A stretch of DNA of 64,000 bases from Lineus longissimus (taxonomy: Eukaryota; Nemertea; Pilidiophora; Heteronemertea; Lineidae): contig NC_088314.1 in NCBI RefSeq assembly GCF_910592395.1, positions 16,899,998 through 16,963,997 of the forward strand, written 5' to 3'. Under the pieces are notes generated by a model that was not told where the DNA came from, ran no database searches, and saw only the letters and a list, made by a program, of their open reading frames with translations. Positions 1-12,540 of this stretch are shown one piece after another (position 1 is the first letter of the stretch; every line of letters begins with the position of its first letter). A program made the translations under genes and the position numbers.

Positions 1-1516
1 AGCCCAAATGGAGTAACATGCAAAAGTGTTCCATAGGTAAGTATGAACTAACAAAATGGCCATTTCTTGTAAGGAAATGGGCATTTTCAGAAGTTGGTAC
101 CTTGTGCCAGAAAAGATGCCTAAGTGTACGGCTTCCATATGCTTAGTCTTTGTCAATTCTTGGTAAAGGGGCTGGTTAAGACACATTTTATGCTTGTTAT
201 GCTTGTCATCCTATCCTTAGGTTTACCCTATCTTGGGAAGGCAATTCGCTAATTTCACCCAACTCTCAAGAAATCGTAGATTTATTATTCAGCAAAGTAA
301 CTTTTTACAAATTCCACGCTTGAGGCAGGAAAAGATCTTTATACCACTCCTTGGATGTCAGTTTGGGTTAAAAATCCACCACCCACACCACACCATCATG
401 CCAGAGAAATCTGAAACCCGTTGGGTGAAACATTCAGCAGTCCAAGTCCAAGAAGGCTGGCTGGCAGGACTAGCCCCACATCGTGGATAGGCCATCCAAT
501 ATAAGCCATACCGGATATCGGATCAAACCCAACTTTCCCACCTCCACCTCATAATGCCACAGACATTTCAAGCCCCATCTTGAACTCATTCACGTGTTCG
601 AGTCCTAATCCCACAGAAATATAAAACCAATCAAACTATTTTCGAGTTAGATGCAGGGACGGACACACGCAACGACAACAGAAAACCTATATCCCTCACA
701 AATTCGTCTGGTAGTAAAACAAGTTTTATGTTAAAATGTATATTTCGGAATGTGTTCTAACCCACATCGTTAATACTATGCAAAGTCATCGAAACAGCCA
801 TTTGATAAAATTATTCACCGACACTGATTTCTGATAAAGTAACTTCTTTTAAGAGAAATATAAACAAACTTACCCAAACTCTTACACAAAGACACCTCTG
901 TTGCTATTGGGAACGCAACAGAGCCGGGATGCGAATGTCCCAAAGGGTCAAAGACACCCCATGTGGAAATTCTGTAAAAAGAATAGAAAAAAGAGTGAAT
1001 GTCGTGCATGAGACCAATAGATCACTGCCTCCTGAGCCGTCAATATAGCTGACCATCCTCTTAAATTCATACATTATACATGTATTCAATAATCTTGATA
1101 AAATCATATTCTGACCTTAACCCGCCAACCCTAATAGTTAAATGAGAGGAATGGCCTTTTAGAGGACTTCATAAAGATACTGTGCTATAAATAGCACCAA
1201 GTACATGTATAGGTTAGATTAAATCCACAGTCGGTAGAACCTGATATCCCATGGCCCAAATTGAGGTGGGTGAAGAGTTTAATGTTTAAATTCATTGTAA
1301 AATTTGAAGGTTTGAAGCGAGACAAAAGATATCAATTTAGGTCGATCCATTGTTTTACCATAAAGAATGATTTGCGCCACGTTGAAATCCATGCAAGTTT
1401 CAAGAAATTCGCCTTTGTAATTTTCATATCATCACAATCCAAGGTATGTTTCCATAAGCACCCAGCCCCTTTCGTGACGTTGCACAAACGGTTTGTTATT
1501 CTGAGTGACATTATTC

Positions 1517-1633
1517 ACAGTTCACAAAACATAACTTTTATCCCCGTTGTGTAAGGATTTTGCTATGTCTTGTGAAGAGTGCACATGATAAAATTACAAC
1601 GGGGATAAAAGTTAGATACGTTTTGTGAACTGT
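1517..1633. mobile_element. Small foldback MITE-like element
   Basis: Inverted arms of about 38 bp: ACAGTTCACAAAACATAACT then TTTTATCCCCGTTGT at the left, mirrored by ACAACGGGGATAAAAGTTAG and GTTTTGTGAACTGT at the right, with a loop of about 40 bp. Confidence 0.65.
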
Positions 1634-3245
1634 AATCTTTATGCCCAAATAATTCTTTTTTATTTAAATAATTTTTTTCATAAAACTCGCGGATAAGGCT
1701 CGGTACATATACCACAACGATTTTTCATGATTAGACAGTGGCGCCACTTCCGGGAAAACTGGGCAAGTGGATTCCAGGAATCTATTCGAGGAAATAACTG
1801 CCTCCCTTCCGCTCGTAGCGACGTTGAGAGAATCGATTCCAGTGCAAATCCGCCAGTGGAGACGTCATTGGCTACTATTTCGCTTGACCTCGATTTAAAA
1901 ACGCTATTAATAACATCTGCTACAAACATTCTTTATCAACTTATTGAACTGCATGTATATAAAAACGATACGGAGAAACCATTGCACAAATATCGAATTG
2001 TAAGATTATTTGAGGAGAACTAGGCCTATTTTTGGCCGATTCACTCTACCACTTGCGCAACCTCGTCACTACTCGTCATGAGATGACGACTCGGATTGAT
2101 TTTTCATTATGGCGACGTCGAATGGCATAAGAGGGACCAACCTCGCTATCCAAGGACTATCTGATTAGCAATTCAAAATGGCTGCACCGCAGCCCCTGGT
2201 AACACTCCTACGACACATGCCGCGTCTGGGGCTGACGTAGTATGTCTGACATCTGACCCGTCTTGTTTGCCGTTACGTGTCACAACTGTTTCTACATGAC
2301 AAAAAAAATTTTGTGGTCCATCAAATAACTTTGAAATTGAGAACACGCCTTATGGTAGATATAAATAAAGATACCTGACACGAACACACAAAAGGAAATT
2401 CTTTGTCGCTAATTGTACGTTTTGCCACCTGCTTAAAATGAGACCACCATGTAAACAAATCAACGTGGCTGTCAATTAATCTTGATGACAAGTTTTTGTT
2501 GCAGTTAATTCACGATAATCATGCAGCAAATCATTGATATTCTAGTTAGTAAAATATTTTAGTGCAATTTACTGTTTATTTGCCGCATTGGGGAAAACAC
2601 AGTAACCAAAGAGTGAGAATTCAGCCCATGGAGGCTTGGATTGCTGTTTATATGATTACCAGAGGCAAAATGAAAAATTTATGTGTTCACCATCATATGC
2701 TAGTGAGAAAATGACATGTGATAGCGAGTGACGTCATCGATATTAATGTAAATTGTCATTAACTAATCACAGATCTTTTATTTCTAGATATGTCTAGGGG
2801 TTAATAAGAGGACCACCGGAAGTGGGGAGCGCATTGATCCCTGGAAATAGAGGATGTAGAGGGACTACGTCCGTCCCCTAACCTCGCCGTCCACTGTAGC
2901 CTCTTTAATCTTAGGGTCTCACTAGCCAGTTGTGATCAGGTCTGGATTGTAACACCCCCCCCCCCCCAAAAAAAACCCAACCTAGTTCTTCAATCTCGGG
3001 TGATTACCATGGATACAGATGGGCCTACTCTATCCCTATTGCTACTTGTTCTAATTTAAATGTCGGAGGTATTTTGTGAAGGGGTAGCTCTGACGATTAT
3101 TTCAGGAAGATACCAGCTTCTTCTGTGCACGTACAGGCTTCGCATGCTATTTAAAGCTCAACAGGAAGTTGACATAAACTGGTTCCTGTGAGATTGCACA
3201 TGTCATCAAGGTAAGATTTCGAGGGCAAAAAACTCAAACAAAGTT

Positions 3246-3306
3246 CAGTTCGAGAAATGTTAGAATTCGGATACGTATCGGAATTCTAACATTTCCCCTC
3301 GAACTG
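3246..3306. repeat. Nearly loopless 60-bp palindrome
   Basis: The left arm CAGTTCGAGAAATGTTAGAA continues to GATAC. The right arm GTATCGGAATTCTAAC continues to CTCGAACTG. The arms differ only by a GGG bulge and one mismatch. Confidence 0.75.
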
Positions 3307-4806
3307 TATAGAAATGTATAGGTTTGTGTGCGAGTAAAATACTGCCAGTTCTACAGCCCCTTGAACTGAGGTATACATGAGAGCTATATCGTGGGACATG
3401 CGCCATACCGGTAGTAGAGTATAAAAGATCCGATGGGAGACTTTGATGGTTTTTGCAGGTTATAATGAATCACTATGGATCGAGAAACGTGTCAAAACCC
3501 ACCAGGCTAGGAAAGGGCAGGGTCACGCGCTGAGTAAAAACAATAGGACCTTAATTATATATCCACGCATTGCGCATGATATTGTGGATATGGTATAATG
3601 AGAGGAATGGCCTTTTCGAGGACTTCGAGACAGACTAAAAATACTGTGCTAAGTAACCAAGTATAGAATTAAATCCATTCTTGGTAGCTCCTGATACCGT
3701 CCGCCCACCAACTGGAGTCTTATAGGGCTGCCCGATATCATGTTGCTGAGAGAGCCGCATCCTTTTCCCCCCACAAATTCCTGTGATGTAACGGTGGTCA
3801 AACCTTACCTACCTTCAATTCAATCAAGTCATCTTTTCAATTATCGTATCCCTTCTTTGAAATATGATTTTTCAGAGCCACTTTCACTTTGTTTTCAGAG
3901 CGCAAAATTCTCACTAGCCCGCCAATACGTCACGATTCCTTTTGCACTTTGCGACTGTGCGACTAAGCAACAGTCGCTTTATATGACAAGGCTGAACAAG
4001 GCGCAACTAACCAATCATTCGAAAATTCGTCTCGATTCAAAGAATCGACCCCAAATCTCGTCCCCATTAGACACTCTAAGCAGGCGCCTCTATAAGGTTG
4101 CTAATTGATCATACACCCAAACAAATTAGGACTTTAAGGACTTTGATTTTCTTTGAAACTAGCCGGATCGAGGGTATAAACCAGATTCATTATAAGGGGG
4201 GTGATACATTAATGCTGATGATTGGGTCAGGGGAAGCCCCATACTAAACTTCCAGCAATATTCCCTCCGCCCATATTGACAAGCGTTGTCTGGGAGCTGA
4301 GCAATGTCAATACATTGAGAGCCAAGATGGGGAAGCCCCACGCAACATAATATGCTTTCATTTGGGGTGTTCATGTACGGGTGGCAGAAAGTCTGGGGAG
4401 GCCCATAATTTTGAGGTTGTGCATCTGTGACCAGCATTCTGCTTTATTTTACTTAATTTCTCCCTCAATCCGTATTCCAGACCTATATATAGCCATCTCC
4501 TCGGGGTTACATTCATATCAACATGATTAACTCATGTAAGGTTGCAACAGTACCAGTGGAAGTCGCATACATCAGATTTAAAAAAATTACAATACATTTT
4601 GGGTCAGGCCCCCCGTATGAGGTCAAAATAATGGCACACACTCAATGGACAATATGAATGGCATGTTGAAATGGCAACTCGGCGAAACGGTAAAGGTTAA
4701 GTGAAATAGATAGGCAACGTTGACAAACGATCCGAAGGATACATCAGGTGGAAGACGACGGACGACGGACGCAGCGGTGTTGTATAGACTCCACTACGGT
4801 GAGCCA

Positions 4807-5196
4807 AAAAAGTTCAATATCTCACTTATTAGTGACTTGTTTTCGATGATATTTCTATGGTAAGTTCTCCCAGCAAGGATACATCACACATTCTACTGGT
4901 TTTTTATTTCAACTAATTTTTAAGGTCACAGAGATCAAATGGTGTAAATTGGCCGTTTGAGTGCAACTGTGGCACGTTTCTTAACCGCTAAAGCTATGAA
5001 CTTGAAATTTGGTACACGTGACTCCCTATATCATGTAACCTCTGAGACCGAATTTTTATCCGATCTGATTTTCTACTTGGCCACCAGGACACCAAAACTA
5101 AAAAACGTAAAAAGTGCAATATCTCGCTTTTTAGTGACTTGTTTTCGATGATTTTTTTATGGTAGGCACTCCAAGCAAGGATACATCACATGTCAT
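4807..5196. repeat. Two direct ~87-bp repeats inside an ACG-family fragment
   Basis: The segment at 4807-4897 (AGTTCAATATCTCACTTATT, then GTGACTTGTTTTCGATGAT, and CAAGGATACATCACA) recurs at 5111-5196 with few changes. The stretch between reads as the reverse complement of the ACG-tailed family body (AAGGTCACAGAGATCAAATG), with its left end at 5281-5310. Confidence 0.55.
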
Positions 5197-5280
5197 TCCG
5201 ACTTCGGTTTGATCTACATTACTATACATGCAGCATGTTTCATAACCAGGATGAATTCCTTACCACCAAATATCTATACG

Positions 5281-8200
5281 GTGAGCACAAGGCCCCTGGC
5301 CGTTTCATTTAGTTCAGAAGTGGCCATGGATGTAAGGCTTGTGGCAGGTAACCATGATGGTTGGATCCTGGATGGCGATCATCTGCAGACATCGAGTTGC
5401 TCACATGCAACTTCCATTGAATTAATTGTTTTATTTTAGTATATATATATACATCAGAATTTTGAGTTCCGTGTTGAAAGGGTAAAACTGTAATTCAGAT
5501 TACTTTATATGTTAAAGACATTTTAAGGGAGACAAAGTGAGCATGCATGGTTTTATTCTCCTATTGACTGTGAATATAGTACCATCTTTTAGTATGGGGG
5601 ACACATAGGTACCGGGAAACCTAGGTACTGGGAAACATAGGTACCCGGACACATAGGTAGCTGTGTATTGGGACACATAGGCATGACCCCCAGTATAGAT
5701 AATACAATAAATTACACCGACCACATCAGCAATAATTTAGGACTACGATTTTCATGGAAACTTGCATGCACCAGCGCGCAGTGGTAGTGGGTGAGGCGAT
5801 ATTGCTGTGCATAATATACACTTGAATAATGTGTATGCTTCGGAGAATGGGAAACTTGCTCGAAGGCCTTAGCAAGATTTTTATGACAATATTACCTTAT
5901 TTTACAGTCGCAAAAGAATATTAGCTGTTAAAACACAAGTCAAGTTTCATTTTCTTCATAATCTTATGTATTAAAGGCAATGGGGAATCCCAAATCCCGG
6001 TGATTCGGCGAATATAACGCCCAGACGCAATACATTGTCAATTTTCCTGGTATTCATTTCGCAGAATATTGGTACAGCCATAGCAGAAAATAAAACACAT
6101 GACAGGATAAACTCTTTTACCAGTCTCCTCCATTCACTCATTACAGTGACTGGTACTTGACGGCAATTCACTCGTCATGAACTCGATTTGGGGGCGTAAG
6201 CTTCCGGTGACCGGTCACGTGTTTTCTTCTTTAGGATGGGTAACCTCGATTCAAGTGAATAATCTGCAATACCGGGGCGCTCATAATGACAGTGCATCCA
6301 CTGTGTACACTGAGAATGTATGGCTCGCCTCCGGTAAATCAACGAGGCTTCCTGGACCCTCCCTCTGCGCGGCGGCTGGATAGGGTCGAGGTTACCTGGA
6401 CTAAAGACAGGAAAAAACGTTAATTCCATTGGGCCGGTCACGCTCCTCCTAAAAAGAGAGACGAATATGATGACGAAATGGACTAAAGTCATTCATTGTA
6501 CTTGTACCGGTATTATACCATAACAAGGAGGGGAAAATATAGACGATTTTCAGCTTTTCATCGCCATTTGGAATCTTGCCATTTTGCCACACCATTTTAC
6601 CTATAAACTGCCTTTTTAAAGACTACTCCGGTGTAGTGCTGAGCAGTTTGGTATATGCCGGTTCTACTCAACCTCGCCGTACCAATCACTCCCAATCCCA
6701 CATTTGAGGTCCCTGGCCCAAAATGCAAGGTAGTTGGAAAACTTTATCCAGCAAAAATATGACATTTTTGCCTCATGACATTAGAAACTTTTGAAATATC
6801 TGAAAAATAATGTATTCCAACAGATCTGTTGAAATATATTAGTTTTCAGATATTTCAAATGAGAGAATGCAAAAATTCGAGCAATATCGTACCCTTTTTC
6901 AAATTTTTGAAATCGTGCCAATTAAAGCATTTTGTTCGAGCAGTCTTGCTGCATACATTGTATGTATCGTACATGCAATACACGTGTAATGAACGTCAAT
7001 ACTGACAGAGAGACAATGCTTGAATATTTTGCCTGCTTTGGAGAATGATGTCAGAAGAAAATGACTAAACAACATGATCGAGTAGTTGTATCTGTTTTCT
7101 GACAGCCACGAGGTAGAGATTCACCGAATCCATGTTGGGAATGCATAGACAGGGCACAAAGGCAGAGCTGTGGGGCGAGTTTTGCAAATCTGTTCAACTA
7201 AAATCTTTGAAAATTATGTCTGGCATAGCTGTCCAGGAGTATTTAGGTTATAAAATAGATTAAAGAAACATCAGTAAAATGCTTAGTTAGTGTTAGCCGC
7301 CTATTGAGTAGCGCTCCAGCTAGTTTCAGAAACTGCAAATTGATAACATGTCTTTGCCAAAACAACTGCTAAATCCACACTGGCATACTTTGAGGACCAA
7401 GAAGTCAATGATTTTTTAAGAACTACGGTTAGGGTTAGGGTTGGCGCGCATGAATACAAAAAAACTCCCAAATGAGACCTGTACGTCAGCGGGGAGCAGC
7501 ACTGCCGGCCATGGAAATTTTCTGCATCATATTCACCAATCCCTTTATATATGATATATATAGTACTACCACCCCGAACCAAAACCCTACCTAAACCCAA
7601 GCCCTAACCGCCCGGGGAGCCAGGCTGGGGGGGGGGGGGGGGATATTATTCAAGGAGGCATTAGAAACCTTAGAAACCTGAAACCACCCGCGAGATACTA
7701 GTAGAGCCATCTACAGACGTCTGTGTAACTAAAAGTTGTTATGTAGGTCATTATATAGGTCACTTCGTCCTGAACGTACGGAAAGATGGTTAGGGCCGAA
7801 ATCACTATTAACTGTTCAGTGGTACCGTGATGAAATTTTTAAAAAAGCCCTTTCATGCCTAAATACTGCCTGGAATGTTAGTTATTTGGTTTGCAAACAT
7901 TATTTTAGGCTTTTTGATTTTGAATGATATCAACTAGGCCTATGATTCAGGTCGCTTTTGAAATAGGAACTCCTTTTCTAAGTTTTGTTACGGGTTCGGA
8001 AAGATATTTTCTCACAGGCGGTAAATACGGGCCCGCATCGTGTCATATTCTGGCATGTCTCACGAAAACGCTAATAAAACAATTTAGAATCATTGGAAAT
8101 TTCTAAAATTCACTTATGACATTTACAAGACAAAGGACTACACTTCTCAGCATTGAAATTTTTTCGAATCACGAAAATGTATGTACACAAAATGTACAGC

Positions 8201-11200
8201 GACCCTATTGTCTCACTAGCCAGTGGTGATCAGGTCCGGATTGTAACCCCCCCCCAAAACTAGTTCTTCAATCTCGAGTGATTACCATGGATACAGATGG
8301 GCCTACTCTATCCCTATTGCTAATTTCCTCTGTGCACTTACACGGTGAGCAGGCCCTCAAACAATAGCCGCAACGACAGCCTATTTTATATAAAATATTG
8401 AAAGAGTCGCCAGTTGGCTTTCTCAATAGTACTAGTAGGATCATATCACAGAATAACCCCAAAAAAGGTGATGAGTAGATGTGTATGAAATTTTTTTTTT
8501 TCACCATCCTTGTTAATATCGAAGTTATAAGGCATAGAGGTGACATTTTTCAAATTTGCGTTAACATACAGGTTGTCTCATGCATTGTGCTGCATCAGTC
8601 TATGCATGACCGTATGTCTAGATGACGTTGAAACTTGGCCAGATGTATTCTACAAGAGACAAGCTATTCAAAAATGTATAGGTTTGTGTGAGAGTAAGGT
8701 ACTGCCAAGTCTACAGGCTCCGCCGCTGGCACAGGGGTATGCATAAAATGACGTCGAGTCATTTTTGGAGGCAGGCAGGCCTGGCCTCCGCACCGGCTAC
8801 TGAGACCTGAGGCTGAGGCCTTACACAACAAGTGCACGAGGTCACCAGTGTCAAGACCTGTCTGAAATTCACCGTCTTCATCAACTGCACACGCTTAACA
8901 TGAAGGTGTGAGCACAAGGCCCCTGGCCGTTTCATTTAGTTCAGAAGTGGCCATGGATGTAAGGCTTGTGGCAGGTAACCATGATGGTTGGATCCTGGAT
9001 GGCGATCATCTGCAGACATCGAGTTGCTCACATGCAACTTCCATTGAATTAATTGTTTTATTTTAGTATATATATATACATCAGAATTTTGAGTTCCGTG
9101 TTGAAAGGGTAAAACTGTAATTCAGATTACTTTATATGTTAAAGACATTTTAAGGGAGACAAAGTGAGCATGCATGGTTTTATTCTCCCATTGACTGTGA
9201 ATATAGTACCATCTTTTAGTATGGGGGACACATAGGTACCGGGAAACCTAGGTACTGGGAAACATAGGTACCCGGACACATAGGTAGCTGTGTATTGGGA
9301 CACATAGGCATGACCCCCAGTATAGATAATACAATAAATTACACCGACCACATCAGCAATAATTTAGGACTACGATTTTCATGGAAACTTGCATGCACCA
9401 GCGCGCAGTGGTAGTGGGTGAGGCGATATTGCTGTGCATAATATACACTTGAATAATGTGTATGCTTCGGAGAATGGGAAACTTGCTCGAAGGCCTTAGC
9501 AAGATTTTTATGACAATATTACCTTATTTTACAGTCGCAAAAGAATATTAGCTGTTAAAACACAAGTCAAGTTTCATTTTCTTCATAATCTTATGTATTA
9601 AAGGCAATGGGGAATCCCAAATCCCGGTGATTCGGCGAATATAACGCCCAGACGCAATACATTGTCAATTTTCCTGGTATTCATTTCGCAGAATATTGGT
9701 ACAGCCATAGCAGAAAATAAAACACATGACAGGATAAACTCTTTTACCAGTCTCCTCCATTCACTCATTACAGTGACTGGTACTTGACGGCAATTCACTC
9801 GTCATGAACTCGATTTGGGGGCGTAAGCTTCCGGTGACCGGTCACGTGTTTTCTTCTTTAGGATGGGTAACCTCGATTCAAGTGAATAATCTGCAATACC
9901 GGGGCGCTCATAATGACAGTGCATCCACTGTGTACACTGAGAATGTATGGCTCGCCTCCGGTAAATCAACGAGGCTTCCTGGACCCTCCCTCTGCGCGGC
10001 GGCTGGATAGGGTCGAGGTTACCTGGACTAAAGACAGGAAAAAACGTTAATTCCATTGGGCCGGTCACGCTCCTCCCCCTAAAAAGAGAGACGAATATGA
10101 TGACGAAATGGACTAAAGTCATTCATTGTACTTGTACCGGTATTATACCATAACAAGGAGGGGAAAATATAGACGATTTTCAGCTTTTCATCGCCATTTG
10201 GAATCTTGCCATTTTGCCACACCATTTTACCTATAAACTGCCTTTTTAAAGACTACTCCGGTGTAGTGCTGAGCAGTTTGGTATATGCCGGTTCTACTCA
10301 ACCTCGCCGTACCAATCACTCCCAATCCCACATTTGAGGTCCCTGGCCCAAAATGCAAGGTAGTTGGAAAACTTTATCCAGCAAAAATATGACATTTTTG
10401 CCTCATGACATTAGAAACTTTTGAAATATCTGAAAAATAATGTATTCCAACAGATCTGTTGAAATATATTAGTTTTCAGATATTTCAAATGAGAGAATGC
10501 AAAAATTCGAGCAATATCGTACCCTTTTTCAAATTTTTGAAATCGTGCCAATTAAAGCATTTTGTTCGAGCAGTCTTGCTGCATACATTGTATGTATCGT
10601 ACATGCAATACACGTGTAATGAACGTCAATACTGACAGAGAGACAATGCTTGAATATTTTGCCTGCTTTGGAGAATGATGTCAGAAGAAAATGACTAAAC
10701 AACATGATCGAGTAGTTGTATCTGTTTTCTGACAGCCACGAGGTAGAGATTCACCGAATCCATGTTGGGAATGCATAGACAGGGCACAAAGGCAGAGCTG
10801 TGGGGCGAGTTTTGCAAATCTGTTCAACTAAAATCTTTGAAAATTATGTCTGGCATAGCTGTCCAGGAGTATTTAGGTTATAAAATAGATTAAAGAAACA
10901 TCAGTAAAATGCTTAGTTAGTGTTAGCCGCCTATTGAGTAGCGCTCCAGCTAGTTTCAGAAACTGCAAATTGATAACATGTCTTTGCCAAAACAACTGCT
11001 AAATCCACACTGGCATACTTTGAGGACCAAGAAGTCAATGATTTTTTAAGAACTACGGTTAGGGTTAGGGTTGGCGCGCATGAATACAAAAAAACTCCCA
11101 AATGAGACCTGTACGTCAGCGGGGAGCAGCACTGCCGGCCATGGAAATTTTCTGCATCATATTCACCAATCCCTTTATATATGATATATATAGTACTACC

Positions 11201-12538
11201 ACCCCGAACCAAAACCCTACCTAAACCCAAGCCCTAACCGCCCGGGGAGCCAGGCTGGGGGGGGGGGGATATTATTCAAGGAGGCATTAGAAACCTTAGA
11301 AACCTGAAACCACCCGCGAGATACTAGTAGAGCCATCTACAGACGTCTGTGTAACTAAAAGTTGTTATGTAGGTCATTATATAGGTCACTTCGTCCTGAA
11401 CGTACGGAAAGATGGTTAGGGCCGAAATCACTATTAACTGTTCAGTGGTACCGTGATGAAATTTTTTAAAAAGCCCTTTCATGCCTAAATACTGCCTGGA
11501 ATGTTAGTTATTTGGTTTGCAAACAGTATTTTAGGCTTTTTGATTTTGAATGATATCAACTAGGCCTATGATTCAGGTCGCTTTTGAAATAGGAACTCCT
11601 TTTCTAAGTTTTGTTACGGGTTCGGAAAGATATTTTCTCACAGGCGGTAAATACGGGCCCGCATCGTGTCATATTCTGGCATGTCTCACGAAAACGCTAA
11701 TAAAACAATTTAGAATCATTGGAAATTTCTAAAATTCACTTATGACATTTACAAGACAAAGGACTACACTTCTCAGCATTGAATTTTTTTCGAATCACGA
11801 AAATGTATGTACACAAAATGTACAGCGACCCTATTGTCTCACTAGCCAGTGGTGATCAGGTCCGGATTGTAACCCCCCCCCCCAAAACTAGTTCTTCAAT
11901 CTCGAGTGATTACCATGGATACAGATGGGCCTACTCTATCCCTATTGCTAATTTCCTCTGTGCACTTACACGGTGAGCAGGCCCTCAAACAATAGCCGCA
12001 ACGACAGCCTATTTTATATAAAATATTGAAAGAGTCGCCAGTTGGCTTTCTCAATAGTACTAGTAGGATCATATCACAGAATAACCCCAAAAAAGGTGAT
12101 GAGTAGATGTGTATGAAATTTTTTTTTTCACCATCCTTGTTAATATCGAAGTTATAAGGCATAGAGGTGACATTTTTCAAATTTGCGTTAACATACAGGT
12201 TGTCTCATGCATTGTGCTGCATCAGTCTATGCATGACCGTATGTCTAGATGACGTTGAAACTTGGCCAGATGTATTCTACAAGAGACAAGCTATTCAAAA
12301 ATGTATAGGTTTGTGTGAGAGTAAGGTACTGCCAAGTCTACAGGCTCCGCCGCTGGCACAGGGGTATGCATAAAATGACGTCGAGTCATTTTTGGAGGCA
12401 GGCAGGCCTGGCCTCCGCACCGGCTACTGAGACCTGAGGCTGAGGCCTTACACAACAAGTGCACGAGGTCACCAGTGTCAAGACCTGTCTGAAATTCACC
12501 GTCTTCATCAACTGCACACGCTTAACACGAAGGTGTGA
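5281..12538. repeat. 3.63-kb direct tandem duplication upstream of FAM185A
   Basis: Copy 1 is 5281-8907 and copy 2 is 8908 to about 12534-12538. The offset is 3627 bp with shifts of only a few bases. Differences I saw are about ten: homopolymer lengths (G-run near 7628 versus 11258, C-run near 8247, T-run near 8492), a 3-bp CCC gain near 10076, and a few substitutions (for example 5570, 7896 and 8900 and their partners). Both copies contain the same fragments of older repeats. The unit has no recognisable gene, and small open frames in it are not protein-like. Confidence 0.95.
7285..7470. repeat. Dispersed repeat also at 10915-11100 and inverted at 30560-30740
   Basis: GCCGCCTATTGAGTAGC, CAGAAACT, ACATGTCTTTGCCAAAACAA and GGTTAGGG with GCGCGCATGAATA recur at 30560-30740 as the reverse complement (TTGTTTTGGCAAAGACATGT, CTACTCAATAGGCGAC). 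The two TTAGGG units at 7430-7441 belong to this repeat and are not telomeric. Confidence 0.65.
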
Positions 12539-12540
12539 AA

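Larger units (their letters stand above)
1..5280. other. Repeat-bearing non-coding region, no gene seen
   Basis: No reading frame resembles a known protein. The region holds two small foldback elements (1517-1633 and 3246-3306) and a repeat present twice (about 1136-1255 and 3596-3705, sharing GAGAGGAATGGCCTTTT). A segment at 1290-1480 recurs near 53790-53960, and 2918-3060 is a diverged third copy of sequence in the 3.63-kb duplication (8212-8330). ACG-tailed repeat fragments lie at 4738-5310. The frame at 1727-2023 is unrecognised. Confidence 0.6.

Noticed and set aside
7428-7445. Telomere-like TTAGGG repeats
   Set aside because: Only two units, inside a dispersed repeat that recurs at 11058 and inverted near 30610.
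5512-11230. Paired identical small open frames (for example 5512-5724 and 9139-9351)
   Set aside because: They are identical only because the whole 3.63-kb segment is duplicated. The peptides match no family and some overlap each other on both strands.
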